Positions 11,166 through 21,743 of a DNA stretch of 64,000 nt are shown piece by piece. The notes beneath the pieces were generated by a model. That model ran no database searches. It had not been told where the DNA came from and was given only the letters and a program-made list of their open reading frames with translations. The DNA is from Lumbricus rubellus (taxonomy: Eukaryota > Annelida > Clitellata > Crassiclitellata > Lumbricidae). The stretch is from positions 39,977,959 to 40,041,958 of the forward strand of contig OX243815.1 in the NCBI GenBank assembly GCA_945859605.1, given 5' to 3'. Within the stretch, counting starts at the first letter, position 1, and the number at the start of each line of letters is the position of its first letter. The position numbers were made by a program, and so were the translations under genes.

Positions 11166-11859
11166 GTCGATTAGTAGGCCTACATGCTCAAGTACCGTGA
11201 AACATAAGACAGACAGACCAATTGATAGTTGGTGAAGAGTATTAAGGAATCCGCTCCAGGTCGCAGGGTAAGTCGCTGAGAAGGCGCTGCCTAATTCCGT
11301 GTACGGGGGACAATAATTTCAGCTTGAGCAGCTGAGCGGAGAGAGCAGTGGCGCTGGACGCCTGTGGTGGAGCAGCACAGCTCGTGCAGGTTTGTTTGTA
11401 AGAGGGATGAACTCCCAATACAGCACCAGCTCTACCGGTCACTGTTCGCACTCCGACAGCGCCAGTCCAAAGCGTGTGTAAAGGAGGAGGGCGGCGCTGA
11501 TCATCGTTGAATTGGCAGTGTCGTTAAGTTGCAGTAAGCATAGGCCCTATACATGCAGCGCTAGACCGAAATAGAAATTCGGCAAGCTAAGCGTTGCGGG
11601 TAAGGAAGCCGAGGAGCGCATTCCGCATAATCATACTCAATAAATCATGCATGCATGTACATGTACATGTATGTAATAAGATCAAGACGACGTCGTATGT
11701 GATAAGATTATGCCGTATGTAACAAGATTATGGTACACAAGTAGTATGTCTGTATTTAAGTATCTGTAACGGCATATTTTCATGACAAACTGTATGTGCG
11801 ATGTAGTCTACGCATAAATGTGTCCTATGAATGTACATGACATTGCGCGTAGGGTCTAT

Positions 11860-12185
11860 TTTTGCACCTTGTCTGTAGGCTATGCAGGCCTACTGTAAGT
11901 TTAAATGTTTTTACATATTATTTTACGTGCAGATCAACTTGATATAGCGCCCTTCTTCCGAACGATGCACAGATCGTTGTCAAACGGATCCTACATGTTT
12001 ATGGCGATTGTTAACGCTTGCTGAACAGAGTCGAAGGCCTATGGTTCATTAATCCTGTCGAAACCGACGTGATGCATTCCCCGTCCACGTGTCTGATCGA
12101 ATCAATACAAATGTTAGCTGTCCTTTGCCACGTGGCAGCCACGTGACATTGCGCTGCGCTTGAACAGTGTAATCTAATGTAATCT
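11860..12185 (+). repeat. Repeat family R1, copy 2 (3' part)
   Basis: Closely similar to 14260-14480: TTTATGGCGATTGTTAACGC, CTGAACAGAGTCGAAGGCC, CCTGTCGAAACCGACGTGAT, then GCCACGTGGCAGCCACGT. The block upstream (GATCAACTTGATATAGCGCC) also occurs at 1555. Confidence 0.75.
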
Positions 12186-12194
12186 AATCTAATA

Positions 12195-12540
12195 TAATCT
12201 AATATAACATTTGTAAAGCGCTTCTGACAACAGAGTTAGGCCTATTCAGAAGCGCTCTCAACGAGACAGGCCCATGACAGAGAAAGGTACTCAAGCAGCA
12301 AATAATGCAGGTGAATTCCCATGTATACCAGAATCCTGCCTCAAAATCCAGAGGCAAGGTGATTCGCTCATTGAGGGACACACGATTATAGCAAAAGCCC
12401 GATGCTGGGTTAATGAGGTTCGTGACCGAGGTATAAATAGATCAAGGCGGTCAGCAGAACGACGAGGGCGTGAAGATCTTACAGAAATAGGCTTGCACAA
12501 TAAGTCGCAGAGGTAATTAAGCGCTAAGTACTGCACTTAG
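12195..12540 (-). pseudogene. LINE 3' end, degraded
   Basis: The minus strand reads PRSRTSLTQHRAFAI, the same region as in the LINE at 2345 (ARTSTRQRRAF), then a degraded stretch and the tail ...AGAGCGCTTCTGAATAGGCC...AGAAGCGCTTTACAAATG. Frames are broken. Confidence 0.6.
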
Positions 12541-13180
12541 TAACTAGGATAAAGACCTTGTATCTGATTCGGGCAAAGATCGGAAGTCATGCAGTGAAGA
12601 TCATGATTCATGTGTGTAGAGAAGTTCGAGTATCGAGGAAATCGTGCGGTAAGGAACAGCAAAATTTAGGACAGGTTGCACAGATGACAAGCAACTCTTA
12701 AGGAAGCCCAACTAGTAGGAGTTACAATAAACAATTCGTGAGGAGATTACCATAGTCGTAAACACCGTGGAGGACACCGACCTCCTAATTTGCCCTAAGT
12801 CGTCTCAAATGGTAGTAACAGGAACGAGTCACGGGAAGCAGGTGCTCATTAAATGTCAGAGCACTGTCAAGTGTTACACCCAGATCACGAACACTAGAGA
12901 AAAAGGTGAAGTCAGAGAATAATGAGGCCAGCAATAATAAATTTTTCATTCTCTTAAAAGCATTTTAGAGCTGGTTCATTGTAGCATATATGACTAAATC
13001 AAAAGGTCGAACTGAAATTTGACTGGTTTTGAGCCCGTATGTCACAATTGAAGTCCAAGCTTAGGCTACATGTATGTAGCCTAATTGTTGCGTGGTCCCA
13101 AACCAGATCAATTGAGCCTTGGAAAGTTTAAGGCTAAGTCGGCTCATCCTGGGAGATTGCCAGAGCAACTTATTTTGGTC
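12541..13180. other. No gene seen
   Basis: No coding signal. The segment ending near 13180 (GTCTCGCCCACGTGTTACTATGA) recurs at 15197, so R1-related sequence begins about here. Confidence 0.35.
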
Positions 13181-13954
13181 TCGCCCACGTGTTACTATGA
13201 TTCAATGTCAGATTATATTATCTTCGGTCCTTATCATCCCTGGCATCTATCATATTCGGTCCCTATCATATTCGGCCACTATCATCCAAGTAGCGTCTAT
13301 CATATTCGGTTTCCATTATTTTCGGTCACCATCACCATCGGTATCTATCATATTCGGTCCATATAATCCTCGTCCCTATCATCCTCGTCCTTATCATCAT
13401 CGGTATCTATCATCATCGGTATCTATCATCTTCGGTCCCTCTAGGTGTTTAGGCTATATACGATTACGATGGATGTAGATTCATAATAAATTATCGCACT
13501 TCACTTCGATCTTAAGGTAGGCCTACAGCTCATGAAGGTAAATAATCTAAGAGACTTTGACTTATAATGACATGACGATAGCGATGAGTAAGTCATTTCG
13601 TTGGTAAAGCCGTAGTTGACGTTGCTAAATTATTTTATACTGTCAACGTAAATTAGAAGCTGGATTGATGGAAATAGTGGATTGCGTATTGCGTAAGTAA
13701 AAGCTTGGTTGATGAAACTAACTGGTGGCTTCAATGGAAGTTGGATTGATTCAGTTTTTGTACCTACATAGAACCATGGATGACGGGAAGATTCTTGCAT
13801 AAATTGAAGTTTTGTTAATGAAAAAGTTCTTTATTAAATAGAAATCGGATTAATGACAATAATTCTTGATTAAACAGAACTTCGATTGAAAAAATGTTTC
13901 CTTAAATTGATGCTGGATCGATTGAAGTTTTCATGAACATTGCTACTAAAATCA

Positions 13955-14257
13955 AGAGCGGCATTGAAGAAAATCATGTTACTGTAAGCAGTGCGAGAAT
14001 TGTGGAAAAATAACTGGGGGGTTGGACCATTAAGCACTTAGAATTGGGGTGTAAAAAACATACTTTAACATGGGGCTCTAAGAAAGACTGGGGGTTGAAA
14101 CCCCCAAACCCCCGGCAATTCTCACCCTGACTGTAAGTTTGAACGTTCTTACACATTTTGTGTGTAGTTCAACTTGATAATGTCAAGTTGTACTACACAC
14201 AAAATGTGTAAGAACGTTCAAACTTACAGTAACATGATTTTCTTCAATGCCGCTTCA
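13955..14257. repeat. Foldback (inverted duplication)
   Basis: The left arm (13955-13988 plus 14131-14178) is the inverse of the right arm (about 14174-14257). The arms are nearly perfect, for example CTGTAAGTTTGAACGTTC against GAACGTTCAAACTTACAG. The MITE at 13989-14129 interrupts only the left arm. Confidence 0.85.
13989..14129. mobile_element. Small hAT-type MITE
   Basis: 141 bp with terminal inverted repeats CAGTGCGAGAATTG / CAGGGTGAGAATTG (two mismatches). It is flanked by a perfect 8 bp duplication ACTGTAAG at 13981-13988 and 14130-14137. An 8 bp duplication and CAG ends fit the hAT superfamily. It has no coding capacity; the inner part is C/G-rich near the right end (ACCCCCAAACCCCCGG). 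Confidence 0.85.
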
Positions 14258-15370
14258 ATGCTATATTATAGCTTCCTTCTTCCGAAGGATGCACAAATCG
14301 TTGTCAAACGGGTCCCACATGTGCGTTTATGGCGATTGTTAACGCTTGCTGAACAGAGTCGAAGGCCTATGCTTCATTAATCCTGTCGAAACCGACGTGA
14401 TTGATTTTCAGTCCACGTGTCTAATCGAATCAATCAAAAGCTTAGCTGTCTCTTGCCACGTGGCAGCCACGTCGCATGGCCAGTGACGCAACAGCTTGTT
14501 CCCCCCCAATATATCTGGGTTTCTGGCCTTCGTCTGAGTTTATGGGGTTTTGGAGAAAATCGGGGCTATTTTTAGTTACCATTTGCATTAACAAAGCATG
14601 ATTATTGTGTGCAATGAGCAATAAACATTGTAATTATAAAGATGTCCAATGTGAACTTGTTTTTGCTACATGATTTTTATTCCACTAAATTCAAGTTGAA
14701 ACTCCACAATCAGGATCTCACGTTGTAAATTTACGTATAATTAATGACCATTTGATGCAAAAGTAAGCTTATAGCAGAAGTATAGCTCTGCACCTAAGTT
14801 GTCGATTATGGATACTGAATTTCTGAGAATTTTGCCAAGTGATATTTTTCTAAAGTTAAAAGTCGCGCCTACATTTAATTTGACTCATTGAACAAACAAT
14901 ATATAACTTTTGTTAATGTAAGTAACTAAGTATGCTAGTTACATTCTTTTAATACAATTACATTAATTCTATGTTGCAAAGTGGGAGTGCTGTGGGTTCA
15001 TAAATAATTATCTAATAGCCTAATTATTATTGTAGCGTTAACAGGTCTAAAATCTTTGAAATTGATAGTATGGTGTTTCAGTGTTTTTCAGAAGGAAATC
15101 TAGGTTTATTTATGAAAACTCAGTGGCAACGCTGCGCATTGAGTTGCGCTTGAGCAGTAGGCGCATTGTTGAGGATTAGGTCAACAACATATTTCGGTCT
15201 CGTTCACGTGTTACTATGAAGTCAATGTCAGATTATACTGTTGCCTGCCACGTGGCTGCTCCGTTGCATTGCTAAGCTTATGTGTAGGCTACAGCATGTT
15301 CTATTTCACTTTGTTGTATAGTAGGCTACTGCTCATTCGTTCAATCATTCCGAAAATTTATATATCACTA

Positions 15371-15894
15371 GCTGGGATTCCCGGCGTCACCCGGAAAATT
15401 GGGAATTCGCCTCGCTCCCGGCCAATCCCCTACGTCCTCACCATCACTTCACCCCCATCCCACCACTTCTATTCCCTACCCCACTTTTCCCCATCCAACT
15501 CACCCACCGACACACTAACCCGCCGGCCCACCTTGTCTCCACCTCTCTGTGGTAGGCCCTACTCGGCATTTCCCGGTAAATTTCTGTTTTGGCCCACCTG
15601 AACCCACCCCATCCGCCAACTCCTCAACCCTACCCTCCACTCAACCTCGCTCCCCAACCCCACCAACCCCACCACACTGCGACCTCCATTGGGTGCCAAC
15701 TCTCTGTATTTTGTAACCGGTTCGCCAGCTGTGAAATCTGGATTTCCCAGGTATTTTTTCTCCCCCAGTAATACCCTGCCCTCACCTGGCACGAAGCGTG
15801 TTTAGGGCCATGGGCGTAACTTTCCTCTGAAAAGTGGTGGTGACTATGATATTCATCTGCTCACAATTTCTCCCTTCCCTACACTCCCTCGGCT
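15371..15894. other. C-rich region, no convincing gene
   Basis: Strand asymmetry with long CCCACC-type runs on the plus strand gives open frames on both strands that look like composition artefacts. The left edge (CTAGCTGGGATTCCCGGCG) resembles the reverse complement of 28096-28133, so a repeat boundary is likely. AAAGTGGTGGTGA near 15822 recurs at 18713. Confidence 0.35.
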
Positions 15895-15902
15895 GCCTCT
15901 AC

Positions 15903-17363
15903 GGTACTTGTGGGTTTGACGCCCCCAGAGGAAATCATTAATTATTGTATACAAATGCGTGTTTTAATGAAGAAATCATTAATTATTGTATCAAAATGCG
16001 TGTTTTAATAAAGAAATCATTAATTATTGTGTCAAAATGCGTGTTTTAATAAAGAATGCGTGTTTTAATATCCGTTGCGTGTGTTACGCTATTATAGTGG
16101 TGGCCAAAACGCCACGATGTCATTCAATATGGAATCAAAAATGTTTCCGTTGCGTGTTTTAACACGTTGCCGCCACATGTATTCACACATGTATGAGTCC
16201 AACATATGTCTGTGTGTTCCATTGTGTCGTTTATTACGTTCTTTAGCTTTTTTCCATGATCTTTCTATGCGCTGAATATTGGCACCTGTATTTGGATCCA
16301 CGAAATTACGCGAATGATTAACTGTTTCGTGAGTGTAATTCATTCCTGGGATGGTTGAAATGTTGCTGTATGCACGCCACAAATCTGAAGCAATATTCGT
16401 TCCGGGCCTGATGTGTTGAGTAATAACAGGAATCAGTGTAGCAGCAGAACGGTCTGGTACGGGAAACATGAACGTTTCTCCAGTTTCTCTGCATATGCCT
16501 CCGAATACCCACTGTTGTGGGAAAACGCGACCTTGATGATTTTTCCGACGTGTGAACAAGCTTTCGTCAATTTCTACTGTTTGATTTGGACCACCGATAA
16601 CCATTGGAGTGTTTATCAAAGTATTTGCACAAACTTCCCGCAAGTAATTATTCCAGTCAATCACTGCATTGTTGCCGATATCTAACTCCTCTTCACAAAA
16701 CTTAATACTGGTCAGCTCCTTTGACCAACAATATAAAAATAAAATGATTTGTCTAAATGGGAGGCTTGAAGATTGAAGCCAAGTGTCTTTCCTGACACCT
16801 ATTTCCTCCCTTCTTCTTTCTGTTCTCTGCCCTCAGGCAGGTTCGAATGTTTGACGTCTCCATTTATTTGAGTTCGTCATATATTTTGTCTTGGGAACTT
16901 TAGGGAGATGGTTTCCCATTGCCTTTCTCCCGGTGTTTTTACCGAGACACCATCTCCTAGCGTCGACATCCTCTTTCCTCCCGACAACCTCGAATTCTGC
17001 AACGCCAACGATCACGCCTACCGGTGGAGAGATGCATCACATGGTTGTTAGTACACGTTCGTACATTATGAAGGATACCTCGTTGCTGTAAAAAGTCAAC
17101 GCTACTTGCCTTGTCGTGACACAACTGTGTCAACGTTAGGAAATTCATTGCTAATCGTTAATAGAGCTATTTGTGATTTCCAAAGTTTCAAATTCGAAAA
17201 TTCGGAACTGCGTGCGTCCGTTAACATTAACATCACTTACTATATTCATTACGTCACTTCCTGAAAGTAATGGACGACGTATAGTAAGAGTCATAGGCCG
17301 TAAAATCCCGCAGGACGTAAAATAAGAGTAATTCTTCTGGGGGGCGTCAAACCCACAAGTACC
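15903..17363 (-). mobile_element. Merlin DNA transposon
   Basis: The termini GGTACTTGTGGGTTTGACGCCCCC... are inverted at the two ends (24 bp perfect, then a one-base C-run difference). They are flanked by an 8 bp duplication GCCTCTAC (15895-15902 and 17364-17371). Merlin elements are known for 8-9 bp duplications and an IS1595/IS1016-like transposase, and the interior encodes exactly that. Three copies of a 45-50 bp subterminal repeat containing TCATTAATTATTGTxTxxAAATGCGTG lie at about 15935-16065. Total 1461 bp. Confidence 0.92.
16092..17015 (-). pseudogene. Merlin transposase (ISXO2/IS1595-like DDE), one in-frame stop
   Basis: One reading frame of 307 codons runs from 17015 to 16092 and is interrupted only by a TGA at 16833-16835. 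Downstream of the stop the protein is typical of the family: IGVRKDTWLQSSSLPF, then the DDE domain with VEIDES (first D), NIASDLWRAY (second D), and IQRIERSW (the glutamate), with the expected H-x-x-V-N-H-S-x-x-F-V-D box between. The DDE half (16664-16092) is fully open. The N-terminal 60 codons show no zinc-ribbon cysteines and may be non-coding or an artefact. I read it as a nearly intact but probably inactive copy. A small intron spanning the stop is an alternative. Confidence 0.8.
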
Positions 17364-17371
17364 GCCTCTAC

Positions 17372-18400
17372 TCCTTCCCCAGATACGAATTTAATATAAA
17401 AGCTGGTGAGCATTCTCCCTCCTCTTTTCCTACATTCTAGCTATTTACCCCTTTCGTCTCTCGCTGGTGCGCTCCACGATCACTTCACTCACGGATCATA
17501 AAGTCAGCGTTTAAAACTCTTCTCTTTCACAAATTTTATTCAGATTCCTCTTATTCTATTCGTCTGCTCGATAGCCGTGCGCTCCAGTTCCATCTCAAAA
17601 CGACGGATAAGATTGTTCAATCAATTTCAAAGGCGCTCCTCTACACACAGCAGTTTATTCATCAATTTTATTCATTTGAAATTTACTCATAGCTCCTGCA
17701 GAATCGGGTGCTAAGATGAACTGATTTGGCCTCTGTCTCCCTCTCTAAGAGCGTTCTTTCCCCATATATATATATATATATATATATATCTATATATATA
17801 TAAAACACATTTTTATATTTTTATATGTGAGTATATTTTTATAGGCCTATGTCACAGCTGTTCAAATAATTAACTGCCCGCTCTCTTATCTGACCAACCA
17901 TGCAGTCCTAGCCTAATAAGATAAAATAAAATATTATTATTGCACACATTCCTCATCAAACCGCCCATACTCGGACTGCTCGAAAAGTTTGCTGTCAACC
18001 ACTAACTTTAAATATGCTGTGGTCTTCAGTTGAATCATGTCAAAAGAGTATAGGCCCCATAGGATCACAGTATCCATCCATTTGCGCAATTATAATATTA
18101 TCATCCAAGAGACAGTCGTTTAGCTTAGGGTACTGAGCTTCTATCAATGCTATTTTGATAGTAATAATCATCCCAGAAGGTTAATTGTGTGCACATGTGG
18201 GCGCATTAAACCGCCTCGGAGTAAAACCTTTTTGGGGGGAATTGCTTCGCGCTCCCTCCTCAAATTTAGAATAGAAAGGGAATCACTTCCCGTCCCTCTT
18301 TAGGATTTGCGGCCATGAGCCAGGTAGGCCTAGGCTATATACTTTGGTCAGTGACCCTCTATCAAATTGCGCCATTGCGATGTTGGTCACAAATAACCTA
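17372..18400. other. No gene seen; contains a (TA)n run
   Basis: Holds an AT dinucleotide array at 17765-17803 and otherwise no coding signal. 17440-17720 has a vague resemblance to a retroelement 3' end but nothing I can defend. Confidence 0.35.
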
Positions 18401-18404
18401 CAAC

Positions 18405-18590
18405 CAGGGCTTAAAGTGGGTGGGAACGCGTGGGAACGGCGTTCCCACTGCTCTCGAATTTCTTGGCATGCTTCCCACTGCTCACCAGGCATGGAACCCT
18501 TGAAAGATGAGCGTTCCCATAAACTTCATTAGCGTTCCCACTGCTCACAGTAGGCGTTCCCACTGCTAACTCAAACCACGTTAGCCACTG
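18405..18590 (+). repeat. Dispersed repeat with GTTCCCACTGCTC units (copy 1)
   Basis: Begins AAAGTGGGTGGGAACGCGTGGGAACG and carries at least four GCGTTCCCACTGCTC-like units. The inverse is found at 46430-46592, with the same opening AAAGTGGGTGGGAACGCGTGGGA. It looks like one end of a DNA element whose other end is not identified. Confidence 0.7.
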
Positions 18591-19887
18591 CCTACTGTAC
18601 AGTGTATGACACTGTAGGCTATTCGCGACTGTAGCATTGCAATAGCATATATTATTACGTTAGACTTCCAAAATGTTTTCATGTATAAAATATATTTCTT
18701 TGCAGAACCAAAAAGTGGTGGTGAATTTCACCACCAATTTTAAAAGTGGTGTTGACCGGACACCACCGTCACAATAGAAAGTTACGCCTATGCTGAGGCC
18801 CACTGCTGAGTCAATTTTTCCTCTAAAGGAACTTCTGAACAATCTTTCTGGTTGGCTGTTGACGTTTCTACGTCGTGTGTGGTGTTGGAGGGTTTACCTG
18901 TTTTGGATTTCTGATGGGACGGAGCATCCGGTCTGACACTTGATCCTCAATTTGAAGATCCGCCATGCAGCCATGCACCGTACTCGACTGTGGAGAAGGA
19001 AACGCTGACTTCGGTGCTCGCTGTTTGAGTCTTTAGCATCTAAATTAGACACCGTTTTGTGGATTCTACTTTAGACCTGCGACAGTTGTGTTTTGCATGG
19101 ACTATGCACGATCCACTTCAGTTTATTAAACTCAATTGCGAACTCAATCAACCAACGTATTGCGTTGTAGGAAGTTTGAGGCTTCAGCAAATCCCGCTGG
19201 AGTCTGGACATTCGGCAGTGGTCGGAACTATTAAACCTTCTACCAGAGTTGCTTATTCGACCAGCTTTGCATTAGATAATTTAGATTTCGTTATGTTGAA
19301 CAGTTATGTTGGTCTAAGAACCTAAAATAATTTATTCTGATTTTGAGAATTTCTTTGTAAAATAATCGGAGCCTTTTTAATGTTACATTTCGTTTATTGG
19401 TCTGTGTTAGATGCATCTGCTCACGAAGGAGTCGCTGTGCCTAGACTGAAGGCAATGACCGCACTCGGTTTCTTCTTTCAGTCGCTAGGTTTCTGGTGGC
19501 GCTTTCTGTGACTTAACGACCAATAGCTGCTGTTCAAGATGCTGTCGAACTGCTCGACTCTCAACGCATGTGTGGATCATGATATTGTGTCTGTACCTGT
19601 CGAATGAAAGTGTGATTTGTTTTATGTTTAATTTTTGAAGACTGTTCGTTGTCGTGTTTCACGTGAAACGTTCTAGAGATACCAACGGGACCTTCAAACC
19701 GTGCACGTGACAACTGTAAATGTTTATGTGCTCTGTATTTGGTAAGTAACTATGTATGTATGTATAGATGTACAATTGTGCATACATATATGCATTCCTA
19801 TTTGAGTGTATGCAGGTCTTAAAGTGTGCCTGGACGGTCATGGACGGCGTCCAGGCACATGTTTTAAAACCTGAATACCGTCCTGCC
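18591..19887. other. No gene seen
   Basis: The open frame 19059-19325 (88 residues) has no recognisable motif. A short copy of the AAAGTGGTGGTGAA repeat lies at 18713-18790, in the opposite sense to the one at 15822. TTAAAGTGTGCCTGGACGG...CCAGGCACATGTTTTAAAACC (19818-19870) is a small inverted repeat next to the microsatellite. Confidence 0.35.
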
Positions 19888-19892
19888 ACTTA

Positions 19893-20188
19893 CTTGTATG
19901 TATGTATGTATGTATGTATGTATGTATGTATGTATGTATGTATGTATGTATGTATGTATGTATGTATGTATGTATGTATGTATGTATGTATGTATGTATG
20001 TATGTATGTATGTATGTATGTATGTATGTATGTATGTATGTATGTATGTATGTATGTATGTATGTATGTATGTATGTATGTATGTATGTATGTATGTATG
20101 TATGTATGTATGTATGTATGTATGTATGTATGTATGTATGTATGTATGTATGTATGTATGTATGTATGTATGTATGTATGTATGTATG

Positions 20189-20249
<61 letters not shown>

Positions 20250-20307
20250 TGTATGTATGTATGTATGTATGTATGTATGTATGTATGTATGTATGTATGT
20301 ATGTATG

Positions 20308-20338
<31 letters not shown>

Positions 20339-20398
20339 GTATGTATGTATGTATGTATGTATGTATGTATGTATGTTTGTATGTATATATGTATGTAT
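19893..20398 (+). repeat. (ATGT)n tetranucleotide array, about 500 bp
   Basis: Over 120 TATG units with only four or five single-base interruptions (for example near 20218, 20337 and 20377). It sits immediately 3' of the tail of the LINE on the minus strand, so it probably grew from that LINE's terminal repeat. Open frames here are artefacts. Confidence 0.97.
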
Positions 20399-20454
20399 TC
20401 ATTTATGTTTTATGCATACATTTATCCATGCATGCATACATGTATAATTGTATA

Positions 20455-20544
20455 TATTTTATATAGCGTCCCTTCAAGATGTCTATTCAGAGGCGCTCGC
20501 AACCCAATCACTGCCAAGGAGGAAAGTCTTGAATAGTTTACAAC
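20455..20544 (-). pseudogene. LINE 3' end, separated from its body by the Gypsy insertion
   Basis: The minus strand reads ...KLFKTFLLGSDW and then the tail GCGAGCGCCTCTGAATAGAC...GGGACGCTATATAAAA. The rest of this LINE continues at 26788-27290 on the far side of the Gypsy element, whose 5 bp target duplication ACAAC lies at the junctions. Confidence 0.8.
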
Positions 20545-21064
20545 TGTCACAAGTCTTTTCCCTCTTCTTCTCTACGTGTGACCTTCAGTCTCTTCGGAAG
20601 CTTCTTCGTATAAGTTCGTGGTAGCGTAGGCCTATCCCTAGATAACTGTTTCATTAGCTAAATGGCTAGGTTAAAGAATCTACAGTCTTTCACTGTTTTG
20701 TTAACCAACAACGACGACGTGTTTAACTCTTCTTATTATACTCCAAAATCCGATATAAAGTAAAACGATCAGCAACAACACAACAATGACTACACTTGCG
20801 TTATCATAACAACTACACGACTACTACCTTCATCAGTCTACTCTATCGCAACTCAACAACAACTCTTACAGCCTATCTCAACGGCTCTCAACACGCAACT
20901 CTCCTTCTTCACTTCCACTCCCTTCTTGTACAATTAACGTACGCTCGTCTAGACGTCACGTGCTGTCCAGACAATCACCTGTGCAGACGCCGCGCGGCAA
21001 TTTGCACCTGGCCTACTTACGTCGCTGTACGACAATCGGCGTGCACTGATTAAATTAGCTGACA
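20545..21064 (-). repeat. 3' LTR of the Gypsy element
   Basis: 520 bp, beginning TGTCACAAG and ending GCTGACA on the plus strand. Over the parts I compared it is identical to the other LTR, including the whole 255 bp region that translates identically in both. This indicates a recent insertion. Confidence 0.95.
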
Positions 21065-21085
21065 TTACCTCCTTCCTTTCTTTTG
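21065..21085 (-). promoter_or_regulatory. Polypurine tract
   Basis: The minus strand reads AAAAGAAAGGAAGGAGGTAA immediately before the 3' LTR, a purine run of 18 bases in the expected place for plus-strand priming. Confidence 0.75.
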
Positions 21086-21181
21086 AAGAGAGCTAATTAA
21101 TCTTAAAAATTAGCGAACGTATAATGCTTAAACTAAATACAAACAATTCTTATACTAAATGCAATCACAAAATACCTTATA

Positions 21182-21739
21182 CTACAATCTCGATAAGCAG
21201 TCTGCTACTACATTCAACTTTCCTTTCTTATAGTTCAACAGAATGTCAAAATTTTGCAATGATAAAGACCATCTGACTAACTTAGCAGACTTCGACATTG
21301 ACTCAGTCAAATAAACTAAAGGATTATGATCAGTGAACACATTAATCTTGGAACCAATAATGATTTCTTTCAATTTGTTTAAAGCCCATATGATTGCATA
21401 GGCTTCCTTCTCAATCGTCGCCCATCTCCTCTGGGTATCTGTCAGCTTCTGGCTGATAAATGAAACGGGACGTTCTATCCCCTCATCGTCCACTTGTGAC
21501 AGCACAGCCCCCACAGCAAAATCACTGCTATCACAGTACAAATTAAATGGTTTGCCAACCTCGAACATGTACAGAATAACATTCGATAAAACAATTTCTT
21601 TAAGAGAATCAAAAGATTTCTGGTGGTCCTGAGTCCAAATAATGTTCTCAGGTGTCTGCTTGCTAGTTAAATCTGTCAATGGTTTAGCAATCTCAGCAAA
21701 ATTACAAATAAATTGTCTGTAGAAACCAAAAAATATCAA
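21182..21739 (-). pseudogene. RT C-terminus and RNase H of the Gypsy element, after an internal deletion
   Basis: This frame, just downstream of the stop of the main frame, starts with the RT connection region (FFGFYRQFICNF, AKPLTDLTSK), then the RNase H domain (LYCDSSDFAVGAVLSQ, RRWATIEKEAYAIIWAL, VFTDHNPLVYL) and ends VVADCLSRL. Between it and the RT N-terminus at the end of the main frame, about 180-200 residues of RT including the catalytic aspartates are absent. There is no ATG at its start. RNase H itself looks complete. Confidence 0.9.
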
Positions 21740-21743
21740 TCAA

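Larger units (their letters stand above)
13185..15370 (+). repeat. Repeat family R1, copy 3, rearranged
   Basis: 13213-13975 parallels 660-1500, with small indels. It is followed by a foldback (13955-14257) that contains a 141 bp hAT-type MITE, then 14258-14480 parallels 11940-12160, and 15190-15370 parallels 300-430. Between 14500 and 15180 I see no similarity to other parts of the window. Confidence 0.7.

Noticed and set aside
11242..11451. 69-codon minus-strand frame as a host gene
   Set aside because: No domain, signal or splice sites; it lies next to a LINE tail and is probably retroelement debris, but I could not show it.
15269..15792. Proline-rich and glycine-rich frames on both strands
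   Set aside because: Explained by the C-rich composition; no start context, splice sites or motif supports a gene.
19893..20402. Long open frames (MYVCMYVC..., HTYIHTYI...) on both strands
   Set aside because: Pure translation of the ATGT array; all frames without stops are a property of the repeat.
20796..21053. 85-codon frame present identically at 20796 and 26519
   Set aside because: It lies entirely inside both LTRs; identity reflects LTR identity, not a gene.
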